From Seleniivibrio sp. (GTDB taxonomy: Bacteria; Chrysiogenota; Deferribacteres; Deferribacterales; Geovibrionaceae): a stretch of 64,000 nt of DNA. Every line of letters begins with the position of its first letter. Positions within the stretch are counted from its first letter, which is position 1. A model generated the notes under the pieces. That model was not told the DNA's origin. It saw only the letters and a program-made list of their open reading frames with translations, and did not search any database. The stretch spans positions 62,001 through 126,000 of the forward strand of contig NZ_JAJOIL010000001.1 of assembly GCF_021209385.1 (NCBI RefSeq), written 5' to 3'. This document shows, piece by piece, positions 27,288 through 34,726 of this stretch. The translations under genes were made by a program, and so were the position numbers.

Positions 27288-28496
27288 ATGGAAAAAATTT
27301 TCCTGAATGATTTAAAGATCGGCGACGAAATTATCAAATTTGACCGGGGTTGGATGGAAACTGATTTTCTGTCGCACAAAGTCAGAGTTGATAATACCTC
27401 TGTTATAGATCGTCTGCGCAGAAACGGAATCGAATATGTTTATATCAAACCCCGTAACGAGGAAATCCGCAAACTTGATGATCTCCTTGAAGGGAAATCC
27501 AGTGAAATAATCAACGAATTAAAAGAACAGGCGCCCGCATTTCAGCTTAATCTGAAAGACCTGAGCCATGCATCGGAAGTATACAGCGAATCGGTGTTCA
27601 TTGTCGGAAGTATTCTTGACGGAATCAGAAACGGCGGAGCAATAAATACAGAAGCCGTAAAACATGTGTCCCAGAGTATCACTGAAATGACGCTGAAAAA
27701 ACGCGGCGTTCTGACAAGCATCACAAAACTTAAGCAATATGATAATTATACTTTTCACCACTCCATAAACGTCAGTATCTTCGCAGCCAGCCTTGCGACA
27801 CATCTGGGGATGAGCAAAAAGGAGATAGAAATAGCCGCAAACTCAGGACTTATACACGACATAGGCAAGATGCTGGTACCCGAATCGATTTTGAACAAAC
27901 CTGGGAAACTCAGCGAAGAAGAATATAAGGTGATGAAGACACACGTTATACGCGGATATGAATATGCTAAAAAATGCGGCACTCCGGCAGAAGAGCTGAA
28001 AATGATCATTGAACACCACGAACGCCACGACGGCTCCGGATATCCTTACGGACTGAAAGACGAACAGATAAGCATATTCGGCAAAATAGGCGCAGTGGTG
28101 GATATTTACGACGCAATGACCAGCGACAGGGTTTACCACAAGGGAATTGCGGCAACTTCCGCGTTAAAATTGATGTTCCAGTGGACAGACAAGCATATCA
28201 ATAAATCCATTTTTGAATTTTTCATAAAAAATGTCGGTATCTATCCGGTGGGTTCCCTTGTAATCATGGCAACACACGAGATAGGCATAGTAGGCAAGAT
28301 GAACCCCGCAAACCCTATGAGCCCTGTGGTTGTGGTTTTTCTGAGCAAGAATGGCAGCAGGATGCCTATCAAGGTGGTAGACCTGTCCAAAAGCGGCATT
28401 GATGCGCAAAAAATAATCGGTCTTATAAATCCTGAGAACGTCTCAGTTCCGCCGGAAGTCTATAAATACATAGACAACATGAACACCCTCGCATAA
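27288..28496 (+). CDS. HD-GYP c-di-GMP phosphodiesterase with DUF3391 domain
   Basis: About 402 residues. An N-terminal DUF3391-type domain (KIGDEIIKFDRGWMETDFLSH) is followed by an HD-GYP domain from about residue 150. The catalytic elements are intact: HHSINVSIFAASLATHLG, HDIGKMLVP (HD pair), HVIRGYEYAK and HHERHDGSGYPYGL (the GYP motif). It should hydrolyse c-di-GMP to pGpG or GMP. I start at the ATG at 27288; a TTG two codons upstream is the only other option. A small EF-hand protein gene follows after 111 bp. Confidence 0.92.
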   Translation: MEKIFLNDLKIGDEIIKFDRGWMETDFLSHKVRVDNTSVIDRLRRNGIEYVYIKPRNEEIRKLDDLLEGKSSEIINELKEQAPAFQLNLKDLSHASEVYSESVFIVGSILDGIRNGGAINTEAVKHVSQSITEMTLKKRGVLTSITKLKQYDNYTFHHSINVSIFAASLATHLGMSKKEIEIAANSGLIHDIGKMLVPESILNKPGKLSEEEYKVMKTHVIRGYEYAKKCGTPAEELKMIIEHHERHDGSGYPYGLKDEQISIFGKIGAVVDIYDAMTSDRVYHKGIAATSALKLMFQWTDKHINKSIFEFFIKNVGIYPVGSLVIMATHEIGIVGKMNPANPMSPVVVVFLSKNGSRMPIKVVDLSKSGIDAQKIIGLINPENVSVPPEVYKYIDNMNTLA

Positions 28497-28607
28497 TTTC
28501 CCGATTACATTCCATTCTGAAAATACTATCTGCATGACTGCTCAAAGTTATCAAATATCTCATTTGTCCGATACTTATTGATATAAATATACACTGAGGC
28601 AACAGCC

Positions 28608-28934
28608 ATGAGCGTATCAAGCGTAAACCCTTCGGTTCAGAGCGGTGCCGAATACAACGGAATAAAAAACAGGAACAACGCACAGGAGAACCCCGCTCCG
28701 AAGTCATCTGAGAAAGACAGCAGTTCCGGTTCTGCAACTTCATACAGTATAGGTTACGACAGGGTAAGCAAAGACGTTTACGACAGATATGACACTGATG
28801 GCGACGGCAGGATAAACAAGAAAGAACTCGACGAATATAAAGCTGAAAAAAGCGGGGTAAAATCGGTAAATGCGAACTCCGGAAATTATGCTCCTTTAAC
28901 CAATCTCGGAAATAATGTAGACATTATCGCCTGA
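28608..28934 (+). CDS. Small EF-hand protein
   Basis: A 108-residue hydrophilic protein without signal peptide. The N-terminal half is Ser/Asn-rich and probably disordered. The C-terminal half has one EF-hand loop, YDTDGDGRINKKELDEY, with Asp at positions 1, 3 and 5 and Glu at 12 of the loop. That predicts calcium binding. The single hand suggests dimerisation or a calcium sensor attached to another partner. Its end overlaps the convergent MFS gene by 11 bp. Function is unknown. Confidence 0.75.
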   Translation: MSVSSVNPSVQSGAEYNGIKNRNNAQENPAPKSSEKDSSSGSATSYSIGYDRVSKDVYDRYDTDGDGRINKKELDEYKAEKSGVKSVNANSGNYAPLTNLGNNVDIIA

Positions 28935-30159
28935 CATCACAGGAAAGCTCTGCGCAACCGCTGAAATCATTACAGGTTCTGGATACTATTATGAATGCTA
29001 TCCATGAAAACACGCCTATGCCGCCCGCAAAATAAAAAACATATTTAATATCAATTGACTCCATAAGGTATGTTCCAAACAATGGTCCTGCAACGAACCC
29101 CAGATTCATGAAAAAGTTAAAAATGCCGCTTGCAAAACCGAAACCTACTTTTCTTCCTTCATAAGCCAAAATAGCGGAACTGGCAGGCTGTGACATTGCG
29201 CTGAAAATTCCTATGAGAGCAAAAACTATTGCAATACCGACAACATTAACACTGGGGATAATAAAAAAGAGAGCCGACACAACCAGACTGCCAACACTGA
29301 TAATAGGATATATGCCGATGAAACCAGAAAGCCTTACTGCGGGTTTTATAAACAGGATCATGGAAATAGATAACAATGAGATGATAAATCCGATTCCTGA
29401 TATTGAAATATCGTAATGCGGCAGCATTATAGGCGCGATGGTAAGCAATAAAGACAGCATACACCCTTTACCCATGATAAAAATGCATAAGCCGCAAAGC
29501 TTAGGTGTAAAAATGTTCAAACCGGACTCGTCCGGGGATGTTCGCTCCTTCACCTCATCAATACGTTTCATATTTCCGGTGGTTATGATGAAGAAAACAA
29601 ATGAAATTCCCGTTAACAGCACTAAAAAACTTAAAAGCCCGTAATATCCGAAAATCTCTCTGATGAAACCGCCAAGCAAAGGACCTGCACATGTGGCGAT
29701 ATAAAAAGAAAGGTCAAGGCTGCTGATCATTTTTGCAGACTGCTCAATGCTTATATTCTCACATAGAATTGAAAATATGAGAGGTCTGAACAATGCAAAA
29801 AAAATGCCCTGAAATATTCTTACAGCTATGACCGTGTAAAAATTGTCTATTCTGAAACAAAGAAAAGACAAAACCGTAAACATGGATAAAAGAATCAGCA
29901 TTAGCTTCTTTTTATTAATTTTATCAACCAGAACACCCATAAAAACGCTGGAAAAAAGCTTTGATATGGAATAGGTCGATACGATTATCCCGATGATAGT
30001 ACCGCTGAAATTGACCTCTTTCAGAAATAAAGGCAAAAAAGTATTAAAAGAAGTAAAACCTATTGTGATAAGCAAATTAATAACGAACAGAGTTCCCAAT
30101 ACTCTGTTGCTTCCATCATTACTGCATCCAAGGAGTTTCAGCGGTACATTATATAACAT
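28924..30159 (-). CDS. MFS transporter of the flavoprotein-reductase operon
   Basis: A 411-residue, twelve-helix MFS protein (LGTLFVINLLITIGFTSFNTFLPLFLKEV; motif A region MGVLVDKINKKKLML). It resembles the YwfA/arabinose-efflux-like general MFS group. It starts 26 bp after the tetrahaem cytochrome gene, so it is the third gene of the operon after the FAD reductase. Since the reductase is periplasmic, the carrier may take up or expel the reduced product, or import a carbon skeleton released from it. Direction and substrate cannot be read from the sequence. Confidence 0.85.
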   Translation of the reverse strand: MLYNVPLKLLGCSNDGSNRVLGTLFVINLLITIGFTSFNTFLPLFLKEVNFSGTIIGIIVSTYSISKLFSSVFMGVLVDKINKKKLMLILLSMFTVLSFLCFRIDNFYTVIAVRIFQGIFFALFRPLIFSILCENISIEQSAKMISSLDLSFYIATCAGPLLGGFIREIFGYYGLLSFLVLLTGISFVFFIITTGNMKRIDEVKERTSPDESGLNIFTPKLCGLCIFIMGKGCMLSLLLTIAPIMLPHYDISISGIGFIISLLSISMILFIKPAVRLSGFIGIYPIISVGSLVVSALFFIIPSVNVVGIAIVFALIGIFSAMSQPASSAILAYEGRKVGFGFASGIFNFFMNLGFVAGPLFGTYLMESIDIKYVFYFAGGIGVFSWIAFIIVSRTCNDFSGCAELSCDVRR

Positions 30160-30185
30160 AGATCAGAGGCCCTCCCCCCTCTATA

Positions 30186-30554
30186 TTAAGGAACCTTTAT
30201 CTCAAAAGTATGGTGACAAGCCTTATTGCAATATAATTGAGACTCATCATGTACAGAATGGCAAAGAGTACATCTCAAAGTTCCGGGGTGAGCATTGTGA
30301 ACGTTTATTGTAATCGTTTTCGTAGGTCCGGCTTTGAAAGTGCTTTCCGCTGCGTCCTTCATATCACCGTGGCATTGTATGCATGATTTTGCAGACGCCT
30401 TATTTTCCGGTGAATTTGTTCCATGACAATCAATGCAGGCGATGCTGTTCTCGCCGTGTTTTCCTTTTATCTGTCTTTCAGCAGCAAAAGCAACGATTGA
30501 AATACCTAATATAAACACAATTAAAAGGGATATAATTTTCATATCAAATTTCAT
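30186..30554 (-). CDS. Small periplasmic tetrahaem cytochrome c
   Basis: A 122-residue protein with a signal peptide (ends AFA near residue 24) and four haem motifs: CIDCH 40, CIQCH 58, CTLCH 95 and CX3CH (CNKACH) 109. Size and spacing match the tetrahaem electron-donor module fused to flavocytochrome c3 fumarate reductases or carried as a separate subunit. It is 56 bp downstream of the flavoprotein gene and should deliver electrons to its FAD. A perfect 12-bp hairpin lies in that gap. The start ATG has a modest AAGG ribosome site; a second ATG four codons in would still leave a signal peptide. Confidence 0.9.
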   Translation of the reverse strand: MKFDMKIISLLIVFILGISIVAFAAERQIKGKHGENSIACIDCHGTNSPENKASAKSCIQCHGDMKDAAESTFKAGPTKTITINVHNAHPGTLRCTLCHSVHDESQLYCNKACHHTFEIKVP

Positions 30555-30571
30555 TTACAAAACCTTTTGAT

Positions 30572-30604
30572 ACCGCAGTACAGACAGAGTGCCTGTACTG
30601 CGGT
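30572..30604. promoter_or_regulatory. Intercistronic hairpin between reductase and cytochrome genes
   Basis: ACCGCAGTACAG and CTGTACTGCGGT form a 12-bp perfect stem with a 9-nt loop, six bases after the reductase stop codon. On the coding (minus) strand no T run follows, so it looks more like an mRNA-stabilising or partial-attenuation element than a full terminator. Confidence 0.7.
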
Positions 30605-30610
30605 GTTTTA

Positions 30611-32146
30611 TTATTGAATTTTCTTATGGAGGACTTTTTCAACTACGTCTTTCACTGCAAATATGCCGGTGTTCATTGCTGTTGCGCTGGCAAAGCCGGG
30701 CATAATGTAAGGATAGCTGTCTCCGTACATTCCGCCGCTGGTTGCGCCTGCTGCGTAAAGTCCGGGGATCGGTTTACCATCAACGGAAATAACCTGAGCA
30801 TTTCTATTGATCTTCAAGCCGCCGCCAACATCGCATATTGTGTTTTCACCTCTGAACGCATAGAAAGGAGCTTTAATGAGAGGTTTCATCCATTTGGCTG
30901 ATTTGCCGAAATCATCATCATTACCTTTTTTTGAAAGCTCATTGTATCTGTCCACTGTCTGCTGAAGCATTTCAGGGTCGATATTAAGCTGTTTTGCAAG
31001 TTCTCTGACAGAATTGGCTTTGAATGCATATCCTCTTTTCAGACCATCAGCCAGAACCTGATCAAAAAGTGTAATTTTCTGTCCGGCACCAAAGAGAGTG
31101 AAATAGTTTGTATGGGCTCCTGTTTCTTCCATAAGGTCTTTTCTGTAGTCGGCATCCATAATAACTATTTCGGTGCTTCCGTTGGGGAGAAGAGCGTTCT
31201 GTACGATAGTAAAGTCGCCCGAGTGTTCTTCATCCATAAATCTGGCGCCTGCTTTATTGACCCAAAGGGATTTGGTCTTAAGAACCATATACGCCTGAAG
31301 CATTTTTTCATCTGTGTAAAGTTCATCATAAAGAGTGTTTGTAGGAACAGCACCTTCTGAAAATGAGAGGTGCATATTTGCAAGCTGAGCGCCTACTTTC
31401 TGTCCCATGATTATACCGTCACCCATATTGCCTTTCAGACCGTTTGCACGAACTGTCGGGGGAAATTCAGGGTTATACTTAAGCAGTATCTCTTTGTTCT
31501 GAGCATAAGAACCTGTTGCAACAAGGACAGCTTTTGCATTAACGCGTACAGTTTCACCTGTATCAAGATCTTCACCGATAACGCCTGTAACTTCGCCTGC
31601 TTTGTTCTGGATCAGGGATTTTGCGGGAGTTTCTGTCAGGAATATACCGCCGCCTTTTTTGACAATGTTTGCCATGGTATCAATGTATTGTTTGCCGGGG
31701 TTGTGATCTTCATATGTATGATACACTCTGTTGCCGTCGGGCGTATCAGTTATAAGTCCCTGCATCTTAACACCATTGTCTGTCACCCATTTAAGAGTGC
31801 CTGCTGACTCATCAATAATCCGTTTAACCAGAGACGCATCAGCTTTCCATTGAGAATAGTTCATGGTCTGCTCAAATGCCTTTTCTTTTGTCAAACCGAC
31901 CATTTCCTGACGCTGCAAATCCGTTTCAACAGCAAAAGTTCCTTCAATAAGAACCAGCTGACCGCCTATTGTGGCAAGTTTTTCAAGAACAACAACTTTA
32001 AGTCCATTCTGAGCTGCATAGGCAGCTGCAGTAAGCCCTGCAACACCTGAACCAAGTATTGCAAGATCAGCCTGATAGACTTTCTCGGCAAATGCCGTGC
32101 TGAAAGTCATTACAATAAATAACAAAACAGAAAATAATTTTTTCAT
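30611..32146 (-). CDS. Secreted FAD-dependent enoate/fumarate-reductase-like flavoprotein
   Basis: A 511-residue protein: Sec signal (MKKLFSVLLF...AFA), then the FAD Rossmann motif LGSGVAGLTAA (31-41), then the FAD_binding_2 fold. ARFMDEE keeps the Arg (R302) that donates a proton in flavocytochrome c3 fumarate reductases. The substrate-carboxylate region differs. Where fumarate reductases have NRLGGN, this protein has GDSYPYIMPGFAS, and the TMGG histidine region reads ICDVGGG. A fumarate specificity is therefore unlikely; another unsaturated acid such as acrylate, methacrylate or an aryl enoate is possible. The ATG at 32146 has AGGAGG; the upstream frame extension lacks a site. It heads the operon with the tetrahaem cytochrome and MFS genes. 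Confidence 0.88.
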   Translation of the reverse strand: MKKLFSVLLFIVMTFSTAFAEKVYQADLAILGSGVAGLTAAAYAAQNGLKVVVLEKLATIGGQLVLIEGTFAVETDLQRQEMVGLTKEKAFEQTMNYSQWKADASLVKRIIDESAGTLKWVTDNGVKMQGLITDTPDGNRVYHTYEDHNPGKQYIDTMANIVKKGGGIFLTETPAKSLIQNKAGEVTGVIGEDLDTGETVRVNAKAVLVATGSYAQNKEILLKYNPEFPPTVRANGLKGNMGDGIIMGQKVGAQLANMHLSFSEGAVPTNTLYDELYTDEKMLQAYMVLKTKSLWVNKAGARFMDEEHSGDFTIVQNALLPNGSTEIVIMDADYRKDLMEETGAHTNYFTLFGAGQKITLFDQVLADGLKRGYAFKANSVRELAKQLNIDPEMLQQTVDRYNELSKKGNDDDFGKSAKWMKPLIKAPFYAFRGENTICDVGGGLKINRNAQVISVDGKPIPGLYAAGATSGGMYGDSYPYIMPGFASATAMNTGIFAVKDVVEKVLHKKIQ

Positions 32147-32190
32147 GTTTACCTCCTGCTTATAGATAATGTTTTCCAACCTAAAAAAAC

Positions 32191-32208
32191 CACGTACATA
32201 TGTATGTG
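32191..32208. promoter_or_regulatory. ACATATG operator 1, reductase promoter
   Basis: CACGTACATATGTATGTG is an 18-bp palindrome with one mismatched pair. Its centre lies 53-54 nt upstream of the reductase ATG. A TSS at about 32158, with CATTAT as -10, would put the centre near -41.5, the class II position used by Crp/Fnr activators. Confidence 0.6.
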
Positions 32209-32232
32209 ACTTACATGATAGGAACCGATATT

Positions 32233-32248
32233 ACCGACATATGTGGGT
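32233..32248. promoter_or_regulatory. ACATATG operator 2, divergent reductase/regulator region
   Basis: ACCGACATATGTGGGT is a near-palindrome sharing the ACATATGT core. Its centre is 41 bp (about four helical turns) from operator 1. It lies upstream of both the reductase and the regulator gene and could serve autoregulation. Confidence 0.5.
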
Positions 32249-32286
32249 GAATTTTTTCACAATTACATTTTTGCAAGGATAAAACA

Positions 32287-32314
32287 TTGATTGGCGTCAC
32301 ACTCACGGTATAAT
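32287..32314 (+). promoter_or_regulatory. Candidate promoter of the Crp/Fnr-type regulator, possibly leaderless
   Basis: TTGATT (32287-32292), 16 bp, then a perfect TATAAT (32309-32314) that ends six bases before the ATG at 32321. A TSS seven bases after the -10 would coincide with the start codon. No Shine-Dalgarno precedes this ATG, which supports leaderless translation. Confidence 0.45.
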
Positions 32315-32320
32315 TACCTC

Positions 32321-33031
32321 ATGGGAAAATACTACAAATCGACACCATGGATCGTACCGGCGGCACCGAATGAACTCGCCAGAATTTTTTATAAATACGG
32401 CGATTTTGTTAATTATCCTAAAAATTCTGTTATTGCCGATGGAGAAACACTGCTCACTGACATTATTTTTCTGAAATCAGGACTTCTCTCCCAGGTATAC
32501 AGAACTTATGACGTTAACAAACCGAAAGCGATCAGTATTGTTCTTCCGAAACGTATTATTAACTATGCATTTTATCTGCGAATTGAGAATGACAAAGAAG
32601 CAGTTGAGGTTCTCCGGAAATCTGATGTTTTAAAAATACCTGCGGACAAATACCGTAGTCTGGTGAAGCAATATAATCTGGAAGAGGCTATGCTTAACCA
32701 CTGCATCGGATGCATAGCTTCTGATTACGACGCTTTCACCTGTATGTTTACATGCTGTGCCGAAATAAGACTTGTGTACTTTATAAAATCTCTGGTTCAG
32801 TCGTTATTGCCCGAATACGAGATACCCGCACAGCAGTCAGAATGGATCGAAATACCGCTGAAACTTACATATCAGGAACTCAGCTATGTCATGTTCACTA
32901 CTCTTAAAACTATCGAAAGAATAATGCACGAATGGCACAAATCCGACTTCATCCGCTATGGACATGGAAAAATCATAGTCAATTGTAAACTATTCGATCT
33001 GACCTGTGATGAAACAAGCGGGCAGCAATAA
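32321..33031 (+). CDS. Crp/Fnr-superfamily transcription regulator, cysteine-rich
   Basis: A 236-residue regulator with a cyclic-nucleotide-binding-type beta barrel (about 25-110), a dimerisation helix and a winged helix-turn-helix (LTYQELSYVMFTTLKTIERIMHEW, then a wing ending HGKIIVN). Five cysteines (128, 131, 141, 145, 146) cluster at the barrel-to-helix junction, which is unusual and could bind a metal, an iron-sulfur cluster or haem, or form disulfides. It is divergent from the reductase operon, whose promoter holds two ACATATG palindromes. The porin downstream has a third. I start at ATG 32321; a TTG at 32291 would add ten residues. Confidence 0.87.
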   Translation: MGKYYKSTPWIVPAAPNELARIFYKYGDFVNYPKNSVIADGETLLTDIIFLKSGLLSQVYRTYDVNKPKAISIVLPKRIINYAFYLRIENDKEAVEVLRKSDVLKIPADKYRSLVKQYNLEEAMLNHCIGCIASDYDAFTCMFTCCAEIRLVYFIKSLVQSLLPEYEIPAQQSEWIEIPLKLTYQELSYVMFTTLKTIERIMHEWHKSDFIRYGHGKIIVNCKLFDLTCDETSGQQ

Positions 33032-33042
33032 AAGCTGCCCGC
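33018..33042. terminator. Hairpin between the convergent regulator and porin genes
   Basis: GCGGGCAGC, seven bases, GCTGCCCGC: a perfect 9-bp stem overlapping the regulator stop codon, 12 bp from the porin stop. There is no T run, so it may act as a bidirectional 3' end stabiliser rather than a classic terminator. Confidence 0.6.
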
Positions 33043-33053
33043 CGATCCTGACA

Positions 33054-34406
33054 TTAGAAATTATATGTCAGCTGACACTGAGCAAAAGTTCCGTCTGCAT
33101 CGTCACCGTATAAATCTTCTGCGGCTTTACCGGGCATTGCATACCCAAAACCGACATGCAGATATACCCCCTCGGCTATAAAATAATCAACGAGCAGATC
33201 TATCTCATTTGCCCAGTGCTTGTTGCCTTGAGCGTTCTTTTCTGCAAGATTATCTGTGATATACATAAGAGCTACATTAAGAGATTCAGTGGGCGACATG
33301 CCTACCTCATATACAAATGCCTCTTTATTTGAATTGCCAAGCTGATTTTCACCTACAAACTCGCCTATAAAAAACCTGTTCCAGCCGGACATACCGGAAA
33401 ACATCGGATCATAAGCCTCTATGTCGCTGCTGTCGTCATCGTCACCTGAATAGTAAAAATATGATCCGCGAACATAAGGATTAAGATTGGCCTCAAACCT
33501 GTATGTTACAGCACCCCAATAAGCGTATGCGTCTCTGTCAAACTTGTCTGATGCGGTAATAACGTCACCTGTCTGGTACGCTCCCTCAAGCTCAAACTGG
33601 AACTTCCCGTATTTAATATCAGCACCGAGATCGTAACTTGTTGTGTTGTTCTCCTGAGTGTCAATGTCAGATGATGTGTCATCAAGAGAAGGTTCGTCCT
33701 TTCTGAAAACTGAACCGTAAATATAGGCATCTTCATTGAAGTCATAATGCATGTTGATACCGTAAAGCTTAACATCGTTTTCAAACGCATCTTTGTCGTA
33801 TCTTTCAGCCTGCGCCCAGAGCGCTGTTGTGGAAAGATTACCGAATTTGTTATCAACCCTCACTGCGAAAGGAAAGCTCTGTTGGAAATTGATCCATGCT
33901 GCGGTTTCAAGCCTTGGGTTTCCCCAGACAATAAACCCCTTTTCAAGCGCTATATCCTGACGACCGACTGTAATATCAAAAGACGAACCGAAAGCTTCGC
34001 TGAGTTTTAACCATGCCTGATTCAGAAGCACATTTTCTGATTCGGAATCATATCCGGCAGCATCCCATGCTGTGTTCGTTTCGTTTTTGATCAACCCGTA
34101 AAAATCATCTCCGATGGTTTGAGCCATGTAAACGCCAAGCTGACCTGTCAAAAGACCTATGTCAGTATTCTGTTTTGCGGTAACGGCAACTGTCGCTGCG
34201 ATTTCACCGTAAAGATCGTCAGGTTTTGAGCCTTTGTAATTGATCTCTCCGCCGAAATATGGATTATCAGTGTATCTGCTGAATATACTCAGCTTTCCGC
34301 TGACAGTCACCGGTGAGGATTTTTCAACATCCTCCGCAAAACCAAAAATCGGAACAAGAAACAAAAAAACAACAAAATTAATAATAGAACAACGTAATCT
34401 GTACAT
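33054..34406 (-). CDS. Outer-membrane porin, alginate-export-like beta barrel
   Basis: A 450-residue protein with a signal peptide (ends FAE near 25). Alternating amphipathic strands run throughout and the chain ends in aromatic Phe (CQLTYNF), the outer-membrane insertion signal. Tyr/Trp-rich acidic loops (SGDDDDSSDIEAYDP) and VTVGRQDIALEKGFIVWGNP point to the alginate_exp/OprD-like porin group with a constricted pore. GGAGGT precedes the ATG. Its promoter carries the same ACATATG site at the same distance from the start codon as the reductase operon. Uptake of the reductase substrate is a good inference. Confidence 0.82.
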   Translation of the reverse strand: MYRLRCSIINFVVFLFLVPIFGFAEDVEKSSPVTVSGKLSIFSRYTDNPYFGGEINYKGSKPDDLYGEIAATVAVTAKQNTDIGLLTGQLGVYMAQTIGDDFYGLIKNETNTAWDAAGYDSESENVLLNQAWLKLSEAFGSSFDITVGRQDIALEKGFIVWGNPRLETAAWINFQQSFPFAVRVDNKFGNLSTTALWAQAERYDKDAFENDVKLYGINMHYDFNEDAYIYGSVFRKDEPSLDDTSSDIDTQENNTTSYDLGADIKYGKFQFELEGAYQTGDVITASDKFDRDAYAYWGAVTYRFEANLNPYVRGSYFYYSGDDDDSSDIEAYDPMFSGMSGWNRFFIGEFVGENQLGNSNKEAFVYEVGMSPTESLNVALMYITDNLAEKNAQGNKHWANEIDLLVDYFIAEGVYLHVGFGYAMPGKAAEDLYGDDADGTFAQCQLTYNF

Positions 34407-34726
34407 AAGATACCTCCGTTGTTCATTATTATTGATTTTTATTTTTCAAAACTACGGACATATGAGGCAGGTTCTTAAAATTATTTCAGTATTTTTCTGT
34501 TTTTTTGGAAGAAAACCAGAAAATAAAGAGCTGGAAAGATATGGAAAGAATATAAGAAATCGTGTAGTCAATTTTCAAATTCTATAATAGCAGATACAGA
34601 TACCAAACAGCCCTCAAAATAACAGTACGCAACAAATTAACCATTTTTTGAGAAATTTTCACAAATTTATTGATTTTTATAAAATTACTATTACACTACT
34701 TATATAAGAACACAGTGGAGAATATT
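34407..34726. other. Divergent porin/rloA intergenic region
   Basis: 320 bases without a gene and very AT-rich. The porin-proximal part holds operator 3 and -10-like AATAAT sequences near 34425-34433. Beyond about 34500 I see only AT-rich sequence, including TTGATT at 34670-34675 and no convincing -10 for rloA. Composition changes here from genome-typical to AT-rich. Confidence 0.6.
34454..34469. promoter_or_regulatory. ACATATG operator 3, porin promoter
   Basis: ACGGACATATGAGGCA shares the ACATATG core. Its centre is about 55 nt upstream of the porin ATG, matching operator 1 at the reductase gene (53-54 nt). Confidence 0.5.
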
